Source: JAZKGA01 sp040386235 (GTDB lineage Bacteria; Pseudomonadota; Alphaproteobacteria; Micavibrionales; Micavibrionaceae). From it: a stretch of DNA of 64,000 nucleotides. The notes under the pieces were generated by a model that worked only from the letters and a program-made list of their open reading frames with translations, made no database searches and had not been told where the DNA came from. Shown here piece after piece: positions 25,640 to 35,204 of the stretch. Within the stretch, counting starts at the first letter, position 1. Each line of letters starts with the position of its first letter. Where the stretch lies: NCBI GenBank assembly GCA_040386235.1, contig JAZKGA010000001.1, positions 1,302,001 through 1,366,000 of the forward strand, read 5' to 3'. The position numbers and the translations under genes are program-made.

Positions 25640-26487
25640 CGTGCCGCCAGTTCAGGTTGATACAGGACGAATTCGCGATCATGGGTCAGGGTTGGCAGCG
25701 TCGATCGCGCCGCCCTTACCGCCTCTAGGTCCAAATCGGCGATGATAAAGCCTGGAATGTCCTGGACCTGTTCCGCGACGCAATCACCCCACGGAGAAAT
25801 GATCAAGGAATGGCCATAAGTGCCGCGCCCCCCGTCATGCGTACCGCATTGTGCGGGCGCAAGCACGTAACTGCCCGTTTCAATCGCCCGTGCGCGGACC
25901 AGAACGTGCCAGTGCGCGCGGCCGGTGGGAATGGCAAAGGCCGCAGGGATCAACATGATCTCAGCCCCCGCCTGGGCCATCGTGCGATACAGTTTCGCAA
26001 ACCGAACGTCATAACAGATACTCAGGCCTATTTTGGTCGGGCCCATATCAACCATGACCGCGCGGTCGCCATATTCCGTCACCGCGCTTTCGCGATACGA
26101 CTCGCCATTGGCAAGGTCGGCATCAAACAGGTGAATTTTATCATAGGTCGCAACCAGCTTGCCGTCCGGGGCAAATACGCATTGGCGGTTGGCCAGTTTC
26201 CCATTATCCCGTTTGATGGCCAGCGATCCAATCACCAGCCATATGCCCAGTTCATGCGCCAGGTTGGAAAAGAACGGCAGACCCAGATGCGTGGTTTCAC
26301 AGCACGCTGTTTCCAGTTTCAAAGCCGGTGAGGCCAGGATATGGCAGGTATTCTCAGGCGTGACGACCAGCTTCGCCCCCGACGCAGCGGCCGCGCGGAT
26401 GTGTTCAGCCGCATCCTGCAAATTCTCGGTGATATGTGGTCCGGCCTGTAATTGAATGGCAGCCGCACGCAGATAACGATCGCTCAT
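25636..26487 (-). CDS. Carbon-nitrogen hydrolase (nitrilase/Nit family)
   Basis: 283 aa. The Glu-Lys-Cys triad is in TPENTCH, YDKIHLFDAD and SICYDVRF. LFDAD...GESYRES is typical of the Nit1/Nit2 branch (omega-amidase or deaminated-glutathione amidase), a metabolite-repair role that would suit its neighbour glutaredoxin. Start ATG 26487 overlaps the grxC stop as ATGA; the frame upstream is read-through. Confidence 0.9.
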   Translation of the reverse strand: MSDRYLRAAAIQLQAGPHITENLQDAAEHIRAAAASGAKLVVTPENTCHILASPALKLETACCETTHLGLPFFSNLAHELGIWLVIGSLAIKRDNGKLANRQCVFAPDGKLVATYDKIHLFDADLANGESYRESAVTEYGDRAVMVDMGPTKIGLSICYDVRFAKLYRTMAQAGAEIMLIPAAFAIPTGRAHWHVLVRARAIETGSYVLAPAQCGTHDGGRGTYGHSLIISPWGDCVAEQVQDIPGFIIADLDLEAVRAARSTLPTLTHDREFVLYQPELAAR

Positions 26488-26744
26488 GCCCCCTCCAACA
26501 GGATATTCAGTTTCCCTTGTGCATCCAAATCGTGCAGATCGTCGCACCCACCGATATGTTTATCGTTGATGAAAATCTGAGGGACGCTGGTGCGGCCATT
26601 GGCCCGTTGCACCATCTTGGCGCGCAGGGCGTCATCAGCACCGACATCGTATTCGATAAACATTACGCCCTTGGATGCCAGCAACGCTTTCGCGCGGATG
26701 CAGAACGGGCAGGTTGACCAGGTATAAATTTCGATTTTCGGCAT
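26484..26744 (-). CDS. grxC: Glutaredoxin 3
   Basis: 86 aa, dithiol glutaredoxin. Active site CPFC at residues ~11-14 (STCPFCIRAKALL), the cis-Pro in TSVPQIFIN, and GGCDDLHDL for glutathione binding. Preceded by GGAGGAG. Divergent from the UbiH-type gene with 35 bases between starts, so both promoters must overlap. Confidence 0.95.
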   Translation of the reverse strand: MPKIEIYTWSTCPFCIRAKALLASKGVMFIEYDVGADDALRAKMVQRANGRTSVPQIFINDKHIGGCDDLHDLDAQGKLNILLEGA

Positions 26745-26779
26745 TGCGATTCTCTTGCTCCTCCTTCACATATAATACA

Positions 26780-27952
26780 ATGGTTGTTAAAACGGAAATC
26801 CTGATTAGTGGTGGCGGCATTGCCGGCCTGTCCCTGGCGTTATTACTGGCCAGGTTGCAGGTTTCCGTGATCGTCGTTGACCCTGCAAAACCGCCAGCTA
26901 TGGCGCGAAAATCCCCGTCAGGGCGTACAGCGGCCGTGATGCAGGATGGAATCGATGTCCTGATCCTGGCCGGATTAACACGCACGCAAATAGACATGAT
27001 GGGTGCGGCGATGACCGCCATGCGCCTGATCGAACCGGAAGATAACGGCGTCAATAGCGACGTGACGTTCCGCGCCCAGGATATCGGCCTGACCGCCTTC
27101 GGTGTCAATTTACCGACCAATGCATTGCACGCTGCCCTTTGGGCACTATGCGCTCAGTCGCCTTTTATCACTTTGCACACGGAAACAACGCTGGCGGGCC
27201 TAGACGTGGCCCCGCACGTCGCCCTAGCGACCTTAAGTGACGGTCGGGTGGTGAACGCGCAGCTGCTGGTCGGTGCCGATGGGCGCCATTCCGCCGTGCG
27301 CAAACTGGCAGGAATCCGGGCGCACGAGAAGCAATACGCGCAGGCTGCGATGACCTGCCTGCTCTCTCACACCCACCCTCATCACCACACATCAACCGAG
27401 ATTCATTATCGTGGCGGCCCTTTTACGACCGTACCGTTTCAGGGACAGACATCGGCATTGGTGTATGTCGATCATGCGGACACGTTAAAGGGAATAGCCT
27501 CAGCCGACCTGGCCGCACATATTCAGGCAAAAAGCAAAGGGTTGCTGGGCGATATAACACCGGTAACAACGCCCGACATCTGGCCATTAATGTCATTGCG
27601 GGCCGCCCAGATCACCGCGCCGCGCGTTGCACTGGTGGCCGAGGCCGCCCACGTCGTCTCCCCCATTGGGGCGCAGGGATTGAATTTATCGTTGCGGGAC
27701 GTAAAGGCGTTAAGCGAAACCGTGTCACGCGCCGTTACAATTGGGCTGACACCCGGCGATGCCAATGTCCTGGAAGAATATGAGCGTCAGCGCCATAATG
27801 ACATTATCGTGCGCACTGTGGGCGTGGATTTATTTCACAGCAGCGTTGCCAGCCAATCATCCTTCCATCATGCGTTGCGCATGACAGGGGCAAATCTGAT
27901 CAGTGGCTTTCCGGCCCTGAAACGAAAATTTGCGAAACTTGGATTAGGCTAA
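26780..27952 (+). CDS. FAD-dependent monooxygenase, UbiH/UbiF/COQ6 family
   Basis: 390 aa. GGGIAGLSLALLLA is the FAD-binding motif, LLVGADGRHSAVRKLAG the central GD motif, and GAQGLNLSLRDVKAL the C-terminal FAD/substrate motif of ubiquinone hydroxylases. It probably hydroxylates a ring position in ubiquinone synthesis; which carbon cannot be told. It lies between grxC and comF on the opposite strand. Its 3' end overlaps the next gene by 9 bases. Confidence 0.88.
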   Translation: MVVKTEILISGGGIAGLSLALLLARLQVSVIVVDPAKPPAMARKSPSGRTAAVMQDGIDVLILAGLTRTQIDMMGAAMTAMRLIEPEDNGVNSDVTFRAQDIGLTAFGVNLPTNALHAALWALCAQSPFITLHTETTLAGLDVAPHVALATLSDGRVVNAQLLVGADGRHSAVRKLAGIRAHEKQYAQAAMTCLLSHTHPHHHTSTEIHYRGGPFTTVPFQGQTSALVYVDHADTLKGIASADLAAHIQAKSKGLLGDITPVTTPDIWPLMSLRAAQITAPRVALVAEAAHVVSPIGAQGLNLSLRDVKALSETVSRAVTIGLTPGDANVLEEYERQRHNDIIVRTVGVDLFHSSVASQSSFHHALRMTGANLISGFPALKRKFAKLGLG

Positions 27953-28597
27953 CGCGCATTCACGTTTAAAAGCTGGGGCTGGCTGACCCGCTTTTATGGC
28001 ATCATAAAATTCTTGTAGGGTTTCTTCTGCTATATCAGTAAATTTAGCGATAGCTCTTTTACTCATATTTCCATTTATTTTAGCAAAATGAACGCTGGCG
28101 GCACTTTCTAAATATTCATCTAAGGCGTTAGCTGCAATATCATTTCCCAGCTTCCGCAGGACGTCAATTTGATCTTCATACACATATGGCGTGCTGTAAT
28201 AGATATTTTGGAAACACATCCTTGCACCATCCAAATGGCCAATCACGGCATTATCATTGCCACAAGGTGCGATCACATGCGCTGCATTCTCAACAAAAAG
28301 GCGAAGAGGTGTGGTTCGGATCGTTTCCAGGTTCAATTTACCATCCGGCAAACCCTTTGTACTTTGAACAATCAGATAGTTTTCATCGGCATAATTTTCC
28401 ATTGACGCGGATACTCTTCCACCGCCTAAGATATGCTGGATAACGGCCTGCGTGTATTGTTCAACTGATAGCGGACTTGTTTCTGCTGCATCCAACAGGG
28501 TCTTTACAACCTGTTTTTCTGACCAACAGCCGTACGTTGCCATATTATGAACCCCCTGCTGCGCTGCTCGCAAGAAAGGTTTTATAAGCGAAATCAT
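27944..28597 (-). CDS. Hypothetical protein, AT-richer than neighbours
   Basis: 217 aa, no family recognised. Mostly helical; the hydrophobic N-terminus (MISLIKPFLRAAQQGVH) could be a targeting or membrane-lying helix. Tyr-rich segment IYYSTPYVYEDQ in the middle. Four Cys, unpaired in pattern. ATG 28597 follows GGAG. Its DNA is noticeably AT-richer and uses more A/T-ending codons than its neighbours, suggesting transfer. It sits between comF and grxC, which are adjacent in many alphaproteobacteria. Confidence 0.65.
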   Translation of the reverse strand: MISLIKPFLRAAQQGVHNMATYGCWSEKQVVKTLLDAAETSPLSVEQYTQAVIQHILGGGRVSASMENYADENYLIVQSTKGLPDGKLNLETIRTTPLRLFVENAAHVIAPCGNDNAVIGHLDGARMCFQNIYYSTPYVYEDQIDVLRKLGNDIAANALDEYLESAASVHFAKINGNMSKRAIAKFTDIAEETLQEFYDAIKAGQPAPAFKRECALA

Positions 28598-28655
28598 CTA
28601 GTATTCTCCATTTTTCCAAAAGAGGTATACAGCAATATACGCGTTATGTCTATAA

Positions 28656-29435
28656 TTATTCCGTATGAACGACGCGGGCGACGGACAGGCAGATAACAGC
28701 CTCTGCCCCGCCCGCTTTTAACGCTTTGGCACAGGATTCAAATGTCGATCCCGTCGTCATCACATCATCCACAACAATCACTATGCGTCCCTTAATTTGC
28801 GCGATGCGTTTCGGATGCACTGCAAATGCGCCCGCGACATTCTTGCGGCGTGCCTCCCGCTTTTTATGCCCTTGCGACTCCGTCGCGCGCGTGCGCACCA
28901 ATGCATCAAGACAGACGGTATAACGGGTCAGTCTGGCCAGCGATGTCGCAAGCAACGCCGCCTGATTATATCGCCGTGACCACAGGCGAAACCGGTGCAA
29001 CGGCACAGGAATAATGATCGCCGAATCCGTATCCGTTCCCAAACCCGCCATAAGACGGAACAATTGCTGCGCAAACGGACGGCGCAAATGCTGCTGGTCA
29101 CCATGCTTAAAGGCCAGGATCATTTTGCGGCTGGCATCGTCATAGATCAACGCCGACCGGGCGATTGTGTAATCAGGTGGATCGGCCAGGCAGACGGCAC
29201 ACACCATCGCCCCGCTGTCCTGATTGGTTTGTGGCGTATATGTCATCGGAGCACCGCAATGCTGGCAGAACGGCGCAGTGATGGGCCGCAGCAATTGCCA
29301 GACATCGGCGTGCAGCAGGCCGGAATCATCCACCACCTGACGCGTCACAGGGCAAATGGGTGGCAGCAAAAGGTCGATAATGCCCTTTGCGGCGTGTTTC
29401 AAAGGTTTCAGGACAGGCCACATATCCGCTAACAC
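28656..29435 (-). CDS. comF: ComF family phosphoribosyltransferase-like protein
   Basis: 259 aa. N-terminal zinc-finger region (ICPVT, FCQHCGAP, CAVC) followed by a phosphoribosyltransferase-like domain with RRYNQAALLA and the PRPP loop VIVVDDVMTTGST. ComF proteins act in DNA uptake in competent bacteria; in others their role is unclear. First in a minus-strand series that in related bacteria continues directly with grxC. Confidence 0.9.
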   Translation of the reverse strand: MLADMWPVLKPLKHAAKGIIDLLLPPICPVTRQVVDDSGLLHADVWQLLRPITAPFCQHCGAPMTYTPQTNQDSGAMVCAVCLADPPDYTIARSALIYDDASRKMILAFKHGDQQHLRRPFAQQLFRLMAGLGTDTDSAIIIPVPLHRFRLWSRRYNQAALLATSLARLTRYTVCLDALVRTRATESQGHKKREARRKNVAGAFAVHPKRIAQIKGRIVIVVDDVMTTGSTFESCAKALKAGGAEAVICLSVARVVHTE

Positions 29436-29466
29436 TGGCGGAAATCCAGCAGTCTTTCAAGAGTTG

Positions 29467-32196
29467 TCATTCTTTTTGCAGCTTTGTCTTTTTGCGCGTG
29501 GCGGCGTTCAGGGCGACGACATTAATGCCGGCCCCAGCCTCTGATTCCAGTGCAGCACCCCGGCCCACATCGAAACTGGGGGTCAGGCGCGTGGCGCGTT
29601 CCCGCACGCGTTTCGGCGGATAAATCACGCTGGCTGTCGTGCCCACCCCTTTTTGCGAGAACAGGTCCAGTTCGCCTTCATGCATTTCGATCAACATTTT
29701 TACCAGAGTCAGGCCCAGGCCGATCCCGTAATTCTCACGCGCGTGGCCGGTTTCGACCAGGCCGAACGGCGTCAAGGCTTTCATCACCTCTGCCTCGTCC
29801 AACCCTGTTCCGGTATCTGACACAGAAATCCGGCAGCCGGCCAGTGGGTCAACCAAAGCGGAAATGGTAATCCGTCCACCTTCTGGCGTAAATTTCACCG
29901 CGTTCGATATCAGATTGAACATCATCTGACGCGCTGCCAGCTCCTCCCCGACAATGTCGGGCAGGTCCGGGTCAATCAGGTTTTCAACCTGCAAATTCTT
30001 ATCAGCGATTTTGTAACGTAGCAGGTCCAGGCATGAATGCACGACCGTCGGCATCCTCACGATTCCTTCGTTCAGCTGTCTTTCACGACCTTCGACGCGG
30101 GCGATATCCAGGATTTGGTTGATAACCTTCAACAGGCGCTTTCCGCTTTCCAGTATATCCCCGGCATAATCGACATAGCTGTTATTTTCAATCGGCCCCA
30201 GAGCCTGATTGCGGATAATTTCAGAGAAGCCGATCACGCTGTTCAACGGTGTGCGCAATTCATGCCCGATATTTGACAAGAATTCCGTTTTGGCACGGCT
30301 GGCCATATCGGAATCCCATTTGGCTTTTTCCAGGGCTTTATATGTTTCCTTCAGCGCCGTGACGTCTTCAATCGTGCCTTCGTAACAGGCCACACTGCCA
30401 TCCGCTGCTTGGATAATGCGGACGCTTTCGGCGACCCAGATGTGTGATCCATTGGCCTGAATCATTGTGAATTCGGCCTTTGCCGGGGCACCGTCCGCCG
30501 GCAGGGATTGCAGGAACACCAGGCGGTCTTTTGGATGCGCATATAAATCAATATGCCCCTGTTTGACACAGGATTGCAGGGTCGCCCCATCTTCATACCC
30601 TAAAATGCGGGCATACGCGCTGTTGATCGTCAGCAAGCGGCCATGTGGCGTCATTTGATAAATGCCGATCGGCGCATTGTCCCACAAGGCTTTGTATGGA
30701 GATGACGCGGTTTCCAGGCCCAGCGATGCACCGTTGCGTGCGGTCAATGTCCCGATGGCCCGCAACGTGCCGTCTTCATCCAAACGCAACATCGAAATCG
30801 ACAGAAGAACCGGACATGGCGTACCATCCGCGCAGCGCAAAATCGTCTCGGTTTTATAAACACTGCGCTGTCCGGTGATCAGGGCGTTGTACATCGCCGC
30901 CTGTTGCACCGACTCTGCCGTTTCCATGAAATCGAACAAAGCCTTTCCAGTTACATCCACCGCCGCGATACCCGTCAGGTTTTTCCATGCCGTGTTGACG
31001 AATTGCACCACGCCATGGCTGTCCAGTTCAAAAATCACATCGCTGACGGCGTTGATAACGGATTGGGTTTCCCGTTCATTGCGGCGTAACGCGGCCTGCA
31101 GGCGGTGTGTTTCCTTGATCTGCTGGTGCAGGGCGGTATTCTTGGCGCGCAGGGCATCATTCATGCGGCCCAGATTTTGCAATTTGCGCCGTTGCCGCAT
31201 GGCATACAGCGTCAAAAATAAGGTGAAGAAAATACCCAGCCCACCTACCAGAAAAGGTGACAGGGACACAAATATTTGACCAGGTGAGCGCAGGCGCTGC
31301 GTATAGACTGCAACTTCGCTGTCCCCCAGATACATCGAAAACTGAGCCTCAGCCTTACCAATATGGAAGGGTAAAAGGCGTTGCAGCTTTGGCCCCGCCA
31401 CGTCGTTACTGTCCCGCACCAGTATCGCGTTACCGGCCTGGGGCAAACTGATCCGCAGTTTCACCAAATCTTTAATCTGCGAAAATGCGCTGGCCCCCAC
31501 CAGTTCAGACCAAGAGGTCACAATCACCCATACTTGTTTCTGACCCTCTTTGATAACGGTCCGCGCCGCCGCAAACGGGGGCGTATCGCGCGACAATGTT
31601 TCAGCATAAGCGATATCGCGCGGCAGGAACGGAATGGGCACCAGAAAGAAAGGGAACCGTTGCGATGGCAGGCGACGCACGATTTGCTTTAACGTCGCGG
31701 TGTCGGCCTCAAACAATAATGACTGCATCATCTGCTCTCGGTCCGGGGCGATGGGCAGGATGGGCGTGGCGCGCCAGTCGTGCGATCCTTGGGTCAGGCT
31801 GTAAACAGTTTTGAATTTAGGATGGGTGGTGTCCAGCATCGCACCGATATCACCAGACCCTGTATCGGCCGATTGAATGACATTAAACGCACTGGCCAGA
31901 CTTTCATTCTGGGCCGATACATGGGCCTTGATCGTGTTCTGCCATTGAATTGTTTCAGCGACGGCAATACGCGCGGTCATCCGTTGCGTCACATGGCTAA
32001 GAAGAACGCTTAAGCACAAACCCAGGATTAAAATGATAAATGCGCCGCGCCCCATGGGCCGCAGCCAGGGCGGCGCTTCGCTGACGGATGCCGCCGCAAT
32101 GATTGCAGCAGGCATGTCCACGCCGGTTTCATCCCCGGCGGGGATACCGAATTCTGCGGCGTGTAATGCGTCGGTGTCTGGCGGATTCTGTTCCAT
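29467..32196 (-). CDS. Sensor histidine kinase with periplasmic domain and two PAS domains
   Basis: 909 aa. Membrane segments at ~50-70 (FIILILGLCLSVLLSHV) and ~310-332 bracket a periplasmic sensor domain. A short coiled coil leads to PAS1 (~385-490, NAVSDVIFELDSHGVVQFVN) and PAS2 (~500-630, APIGIYQMTPHGRLLTINSA). The HisKA domain has His645 in NIGHELRTPLN; the ATPase has the N box NLISNAVKFTP, DTGTG and GIGLGLTL. A basic tail follows. No receiver is fused or next door, since the adjacent pair has its own regulator, so its partner lies elsewhere. Signal unknown. Confidence 0.9.
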   Translation of the reverse strand: MEQNPPDTDALHAAEFGIPAGDETGVDMPAAIIAAASVSEAPPWLRPMGRGAFIILILGLCLSVLLSHVTQRMTARIAVAETIQWQNTIKAHVSAQNESLASAFNVIQSADTGSGDIGAMLDTTHPKFKTVYSLTQGSHDWRATPILPIAPDREQMMQSLLFEADTATLKQIVRRLPSQRFPFFLVPIPFLPRDIAYAETLSRDTPPFAAARTVIKEGQKQVWVIVTSWSELVGASAFSQIKDLVKLRISLPQAGNAILVRDSNDVAGPKLQRLLPFHIGKAEAQFSMYLGDSEVAVYTQRLRSPGQIFVSLSPFLVGGLGIFFTLFLTLYAMRQRRKLQNLGRMNDALRAKNTALHQQIKETHRLQAALRRNERETQSVINAVSDVIFELDSHGVVQFVNTAWKNLTGIAAVDVTGKALFDFMETAESVQQAAMYNALITGQRSVYKTETILRCADGTPCPVLLSISMLRLDEDGTLRAIGTLTARNGASLGLETASSPYKALWDNAPIGIYQMTPHGRLLTINSAYARILGYEDGATLQSCVKQGHIDLYAHPKDRLVFLQSLPADGAPAKAEFTMIQANGSHIWVAESVRIIQAADGSVACYEGTIEDVTALKETYKALEKAKWDSDMASRAKTEFLSNIGHELRTPLNSVIGFSEIIRNQALGPIENNSYVDYAGDILESGKRLLKVINQILDIARVEGRERQLNEGIVRMPTVVHSCLDLLRYKIADKNLQVENLIDPDLPDIVGEELAARQMMFNLISNAVKFTPEGGRITISALVDPLAGCRISVSDTGTGLDEAEVMKALTPFGLVETGHARENYGIGLGLTLVKMLIEMHEGELDLFSQKGVGTTASVIYPPKRVRERATRLTPSFDVGRGAALESEAGAGINVVALNAATRKKTKLQKE

Positions 32197-32260
32197 TACA
32201 TCACAGAATGTGACACGAAGGTGAATATCCGGTTAACCTGCCTGGTTCCTTTTTTCAGGA

Positions 32261-33592
32261 TCAGATCGGCAGGATGATTTCCACGCGCAAGCCACCTTGT
32301 GGACTTTGCGCAAGCGTGATGTGACCGCCATGCGTGGTAATAACATCTCGCGTGATCGAAAGGCCCAGCCCCACACCGCCTGTCGCCGTATTGCGGGATG
32401 GATCAGCCCGGAAAAAGGGCCGAAAAGCATCTTCATACAGTGCTGCATCAATGCCGGGGCCATCATCGTCCAGGATCAAACGCACATGCGCCTCATCAAC
32501 CATATCAGCGGTCAGCCACATATTGGATGCGTATTTCATTCCGTTGGCCACCAGGTTGATCAGGGCTCGCATCAAGGCCTGGGGCCGGACCATCAGCCTT
32601 ACATCCGGCACAGGATCCATCACGATGATCGCCGCATTCATGCGCTGTGCCCGTTGATACACATCTGCCAACAATTGCGGCAGGGACAGCGCGATTGTGT
32701 CTTCGTCCCCCTCACCCCTGACAAAATCCAGATAGCCGTTAATCATTTTTTCCATGTCCTGAATGTCGCCTTCCAACGCCTTCACGTCAGGAGATTGGGG
32801 CAGAACAGACAAGCCCAGGCGCAGGCGCGTCAAAGGCGTGCGCAGGTCATGAGAAATGCCAGCCAGCATCTCAGTCCGCTGTGCCACCTGACGCTTGATA
32901 CGCTCATGCATCTTCAGGAAAGCAATGGCCGCCTGGCGGATCTCACGTGCGCCTTCGGGTTTAAAGTTGGGCATGTCATGGCCCCGGCCAAACCGTTCAA
33001 CGGCAATCGCCAATTTACGAATAGGCCGTATCTGGTTACGCAGGAACAGGATTGAAATAATCATCAACACCATCGACGTCGCCACCATCCATAGCAACAG
33101 GATATAAGAGGAGGAGGAGAACAATCTCCGCTCGCCAACCTGAATGTCCAAAACACCCGTGGCGACTTGAACCTGAACACGGACCCAATCGTCGGTGTTA
33201 TCATAGGTCAGGCGATACGGCAGGCGTAATTGCCGGTCCAGGGCGTTTGCCAATGTCTTGGCAACTATCGGTTCCCACATGCCTGTAACAACCCGTTCCG
33301 GAACAACCGTCGCACCAGGCGCAAAGGTGACCAGCAGGTTCAAATGGCGCAGTGACTGTAATGTTGCCAGGTCACTGACGCTGGGGTCAGCTTCCACCTG
33401 TTCGGTCAATATTGCGATCTCGCCCGCTATCGCAAATGACAGGCGTTCTGTCGTTCTGCGTAAATGGTTGTCCAGATAAACAGTCACAATGACGATCTGT
33501 AACAGGATAACAGGTAGAACAAGGATCAACAGCGACCGCGCAAACAACCCGTGCGGCGTCACATCGCGCAGTCGCGGTAAAAGACGTTTCAT
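32261..33592 (-). CDS. EnvZ-type osmosensor-like histidine kinase
   Basis: 443 aa. TM1 at ~18-38, periplasmic domain, TM2 at ~165-185, HAMP around 190-240 (RNQIRPIRKLAIAVERFGRG), then HisKA with His248 in GISHDLRTPLTRLRL, and HATPase with NLVANGMKYA, DDDGPGID and GVGLGLSI. The GISHDLRTPLTR context and position after an OmpR-type regulator are those of EnvZ homologues in alphaproteobacteria. Overlaps the regulator gene by 4 bases. Confidence 0.9.
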   Translation of the reverse strand: MKRLLPRLRDVTPHGLFARSLLILVLPVILLQIVIVTVYLDNHLRRTTERLSFAIAGEIAILTEQVEADPSVSDLATLQSLRHLNLLVTFAPGATVVPERVVTGMWEPIVAKTLANALDRQLRLPYRLTYDNTDDWVRVQVQVATGVLDIQVGERRLFSSSSYILLLWMVATSMVLMIISILFLRNQIRPIRKLAIAVERFGRGHDMPNFKPEGAREIRQAAIAFLKMHERIKRQVAQRTEMLAGISHDLRTPLTRLRLGLSVLPQSPDVKALEGDIQDMEKMINGYLDFVRGEGDEDTIALSLPQLLADVYQRAQRMNAAIIVMDPVPDVRLMVRPQALMRALINLVANGMKYASNMWLTADMVDEAHVRLILDDDGPGIDAALYEDAFRPFFRADPSRNTATGGVGLGLSITRDVITTHGGHITLAQSPQGGLRVEIILPI

Positions 33593-34326
33593 AAAGGGGA
33601 CGCCCTCGCCAGGTCATTGTACAAAATATATCCCTTGCCGCGAATGGTCTGAAGATAACGGGGGTGGCCCGGATCGACTTCCAGTTTTCGGCGCAGGCGC
33701 GTCACCTGGACGTCAATCGCCCTTTCCTGTCCCTCTAATTGACACAGCTGTGCCAGGTCTTCTCGGTTCAAAATCTTGCCGGGCTGCGCCGATAATACGC
33801 GCAGTAAATTAGCTTCAACCTGCGTTAACTTAACGCAAGCCCCACTGACGGCATCCAGCAATTCCCCACGCCGCATGTCAAACATCCATGGGCCAATACA
33901 GCGACGCGTATCGCCGCTGGCCGTGGCTGTCGTGGCCACGCTCTGATTTTGACGCTTTAATATCGCATGAATGCGCAGCAGTAATTCTTTGGGGTCAAAG
34001 GGCTTGGCCAGGTAATCATCCGCGCCGTTTTCCAGACCAGTAATCCGATCGGTGGTTTCCCCCAGCGCCGTCAGCATGATAACGGGAATGGTGCGGGTAC
34101 GACGTAAATCGCCCAACAGGCTCAACCCCGTTTCACCCGGCATCATGATATCCAGGATCAGCAGATCAAAATCAAAGGCGGCCAGAATATCGCGTGCCGC
34201 CGCCGCATTCGCGGCCGTCATCACCACCATCTGTTGATCGAGCAGATAGCGCGCCAGCAATGACCGGATGCGGTCATCGTCATCAACGACAAGAATATGG
34301 GGGCGCGTGGCGAAACTTTCACTCAT
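33589..34326 (-). CDS. OmpR-family response regulator
   Basis: 245 aa. Receiver domain with DDDD acidic pocket, phosphoacceptor Asp59 (LLILDIMMPG) and Lys in YLAKPFDP; C-terminal winged helix with LTQVEANLLRVLSAQPGKILNREDL and VTRLRRKLEVDP. Partner of the overlapping kinase (ATGA). Alphaproteobacterial OmpR/EnvZ pairs control envelope genes; the targets here are unknown. Confidence 0.93.
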   Translation of the reverse strand: MSESFATRPHILVVDDDDRIRSLLARYLLDQQMVVMTAANAAAARDILAAFDFDLLILDIMMPGETGLSLLGDLRRTRTIPVIMLTALGETTDRITGLENGADDYLAKPFDPKELLLRIHAILKRQNQSVATTATASGDTRRCIGPWMFDMRRGELLDAVSGACVKLTQVEANLLRVLSAQPGKILNREDLAQLCQLEGQERAIDVQVTRLRRKLEVDPGHPRYLQTIRGKGYILYNDLARASPL

Positions 34327-34368
34327 CGCTGGTAATCATAACGGGGTTTTGTACGGCTGAACAGCGTG

Positions 34369-34824
34369 TTACTTCTTTTTCGCCCGTGGCTTTTGATTTA
34401 GCTGTGCCAATGTTTCGGTTATTTGGTCGATTTTCTGGTGCAGTAACGCGATTTCCATTTCGGCTTTTAAGTTAACGTCGTAATCTTTTTCGGCCTTGCC
34501 ACGGTCAATGTCCGACTGGCGATTTTGTGCCATCATGATAATCGGCGCGGCATAGGCGGCCTGGAACGATAACATCAGGTTCAACAGGATAAAGGGATAG
34601 GCATCCCATTTATGCACCCATCCATAAATGTTCAGCGTGATCCACATCACCAGAATAAGTGACTGAATAATGATAAACGTCCAGGATCCCATAATAGCGA
34701 CCACCCGGTCGGCGATGCGTTCGCCAAGCGTGACGCCCGTGATCTCAACCCGGTGCTGCGCCGGGCGGCGCTGGCGCAGTTTTTTTAGGATATCATGCGG
34801 AAGAGTGGGATGTTGAGATGTCAT
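34369..34824 (-). CDS. DUF1003 membrane protein
   Basis: 151 aa. GERIADRVVAIMGSWTFIIIQSLILVMWITLN and DAYPFILLNLMLSFQAAYAAPIIMMAQNRQ are the two membrane segments and connecting motif of the DUF1003 family. The C-terminal ~50 residues form a charged coiled coil (ALLHQKIDQITETL). Function not established for the family. Confidence 0.9.
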   Translation of the reverse strand: MTSQHPTLPHDILKKLRQRRPAQHRVEITGVTLGERIADRVVAIMGSWTFIIIQSLILVMWITLNIYGWVHKWDAYPFILLNLMLSFQAAYAAPIIMMAQNRQSDIDRGKAEKDYDVNLKAEMEIALLHQKIDQITETLAQLNQKPRAKKK

Positions 34825-34893
34825 GATGGCTCAAGGGTTGCGCTGCCTGCCAGCATATCGCTGTTCACCCTGGCAAACAAGCGATGCTGTTTT

Positions 34894-35127
34894 TTAAAAC
34901 ATGGCGGGCGTTGATGGCTTTGAAGCCCCGGGGTTAATCAACCCTTTATCCTGAGCATACCCTCTGACACCCAGTACAACTGCGGCACAGGCCACGGTGA
35001 AGAATAATGCCAGGCACGCAGCACCTTCACTGACTATTCTTGGTCCTTTATTTTCCATGCGCCCCACCGTTTTTATAATGTTCCATAACACGGTGACCGA
35101 GTCGCATAACGCCGTCAATGGATACAT
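34894..35127 (-). CDS. Small single-span membrane protein
   Basis: 77 aa from ATG 35127, which follows AAGGAT; alternatives are GTG 35175 and ATG 35058 (start MENKGP). The segment ACLALFFTVACAAVVLGVRGY is one membrane span near the C-terminal third, followed by a short Pro-rich tail. No family recognised. Divergent from the next gene. Confidence 0.5.
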   Translation of the reverse strand: MYPLTALCDSVTVLWNIIKTVGRMENKGPRIVSEGAACLALFFTVACAAVVLGVRGYAQDKGLINPGASKPSTPAMF

Positions 35128-35204
35128 CCTTTTTATCCTTGCCACTGGTACAATATATATGTAAACATTAGCCACATAATGCTGAGAATTATCGGAGAAA
35201 CTTC

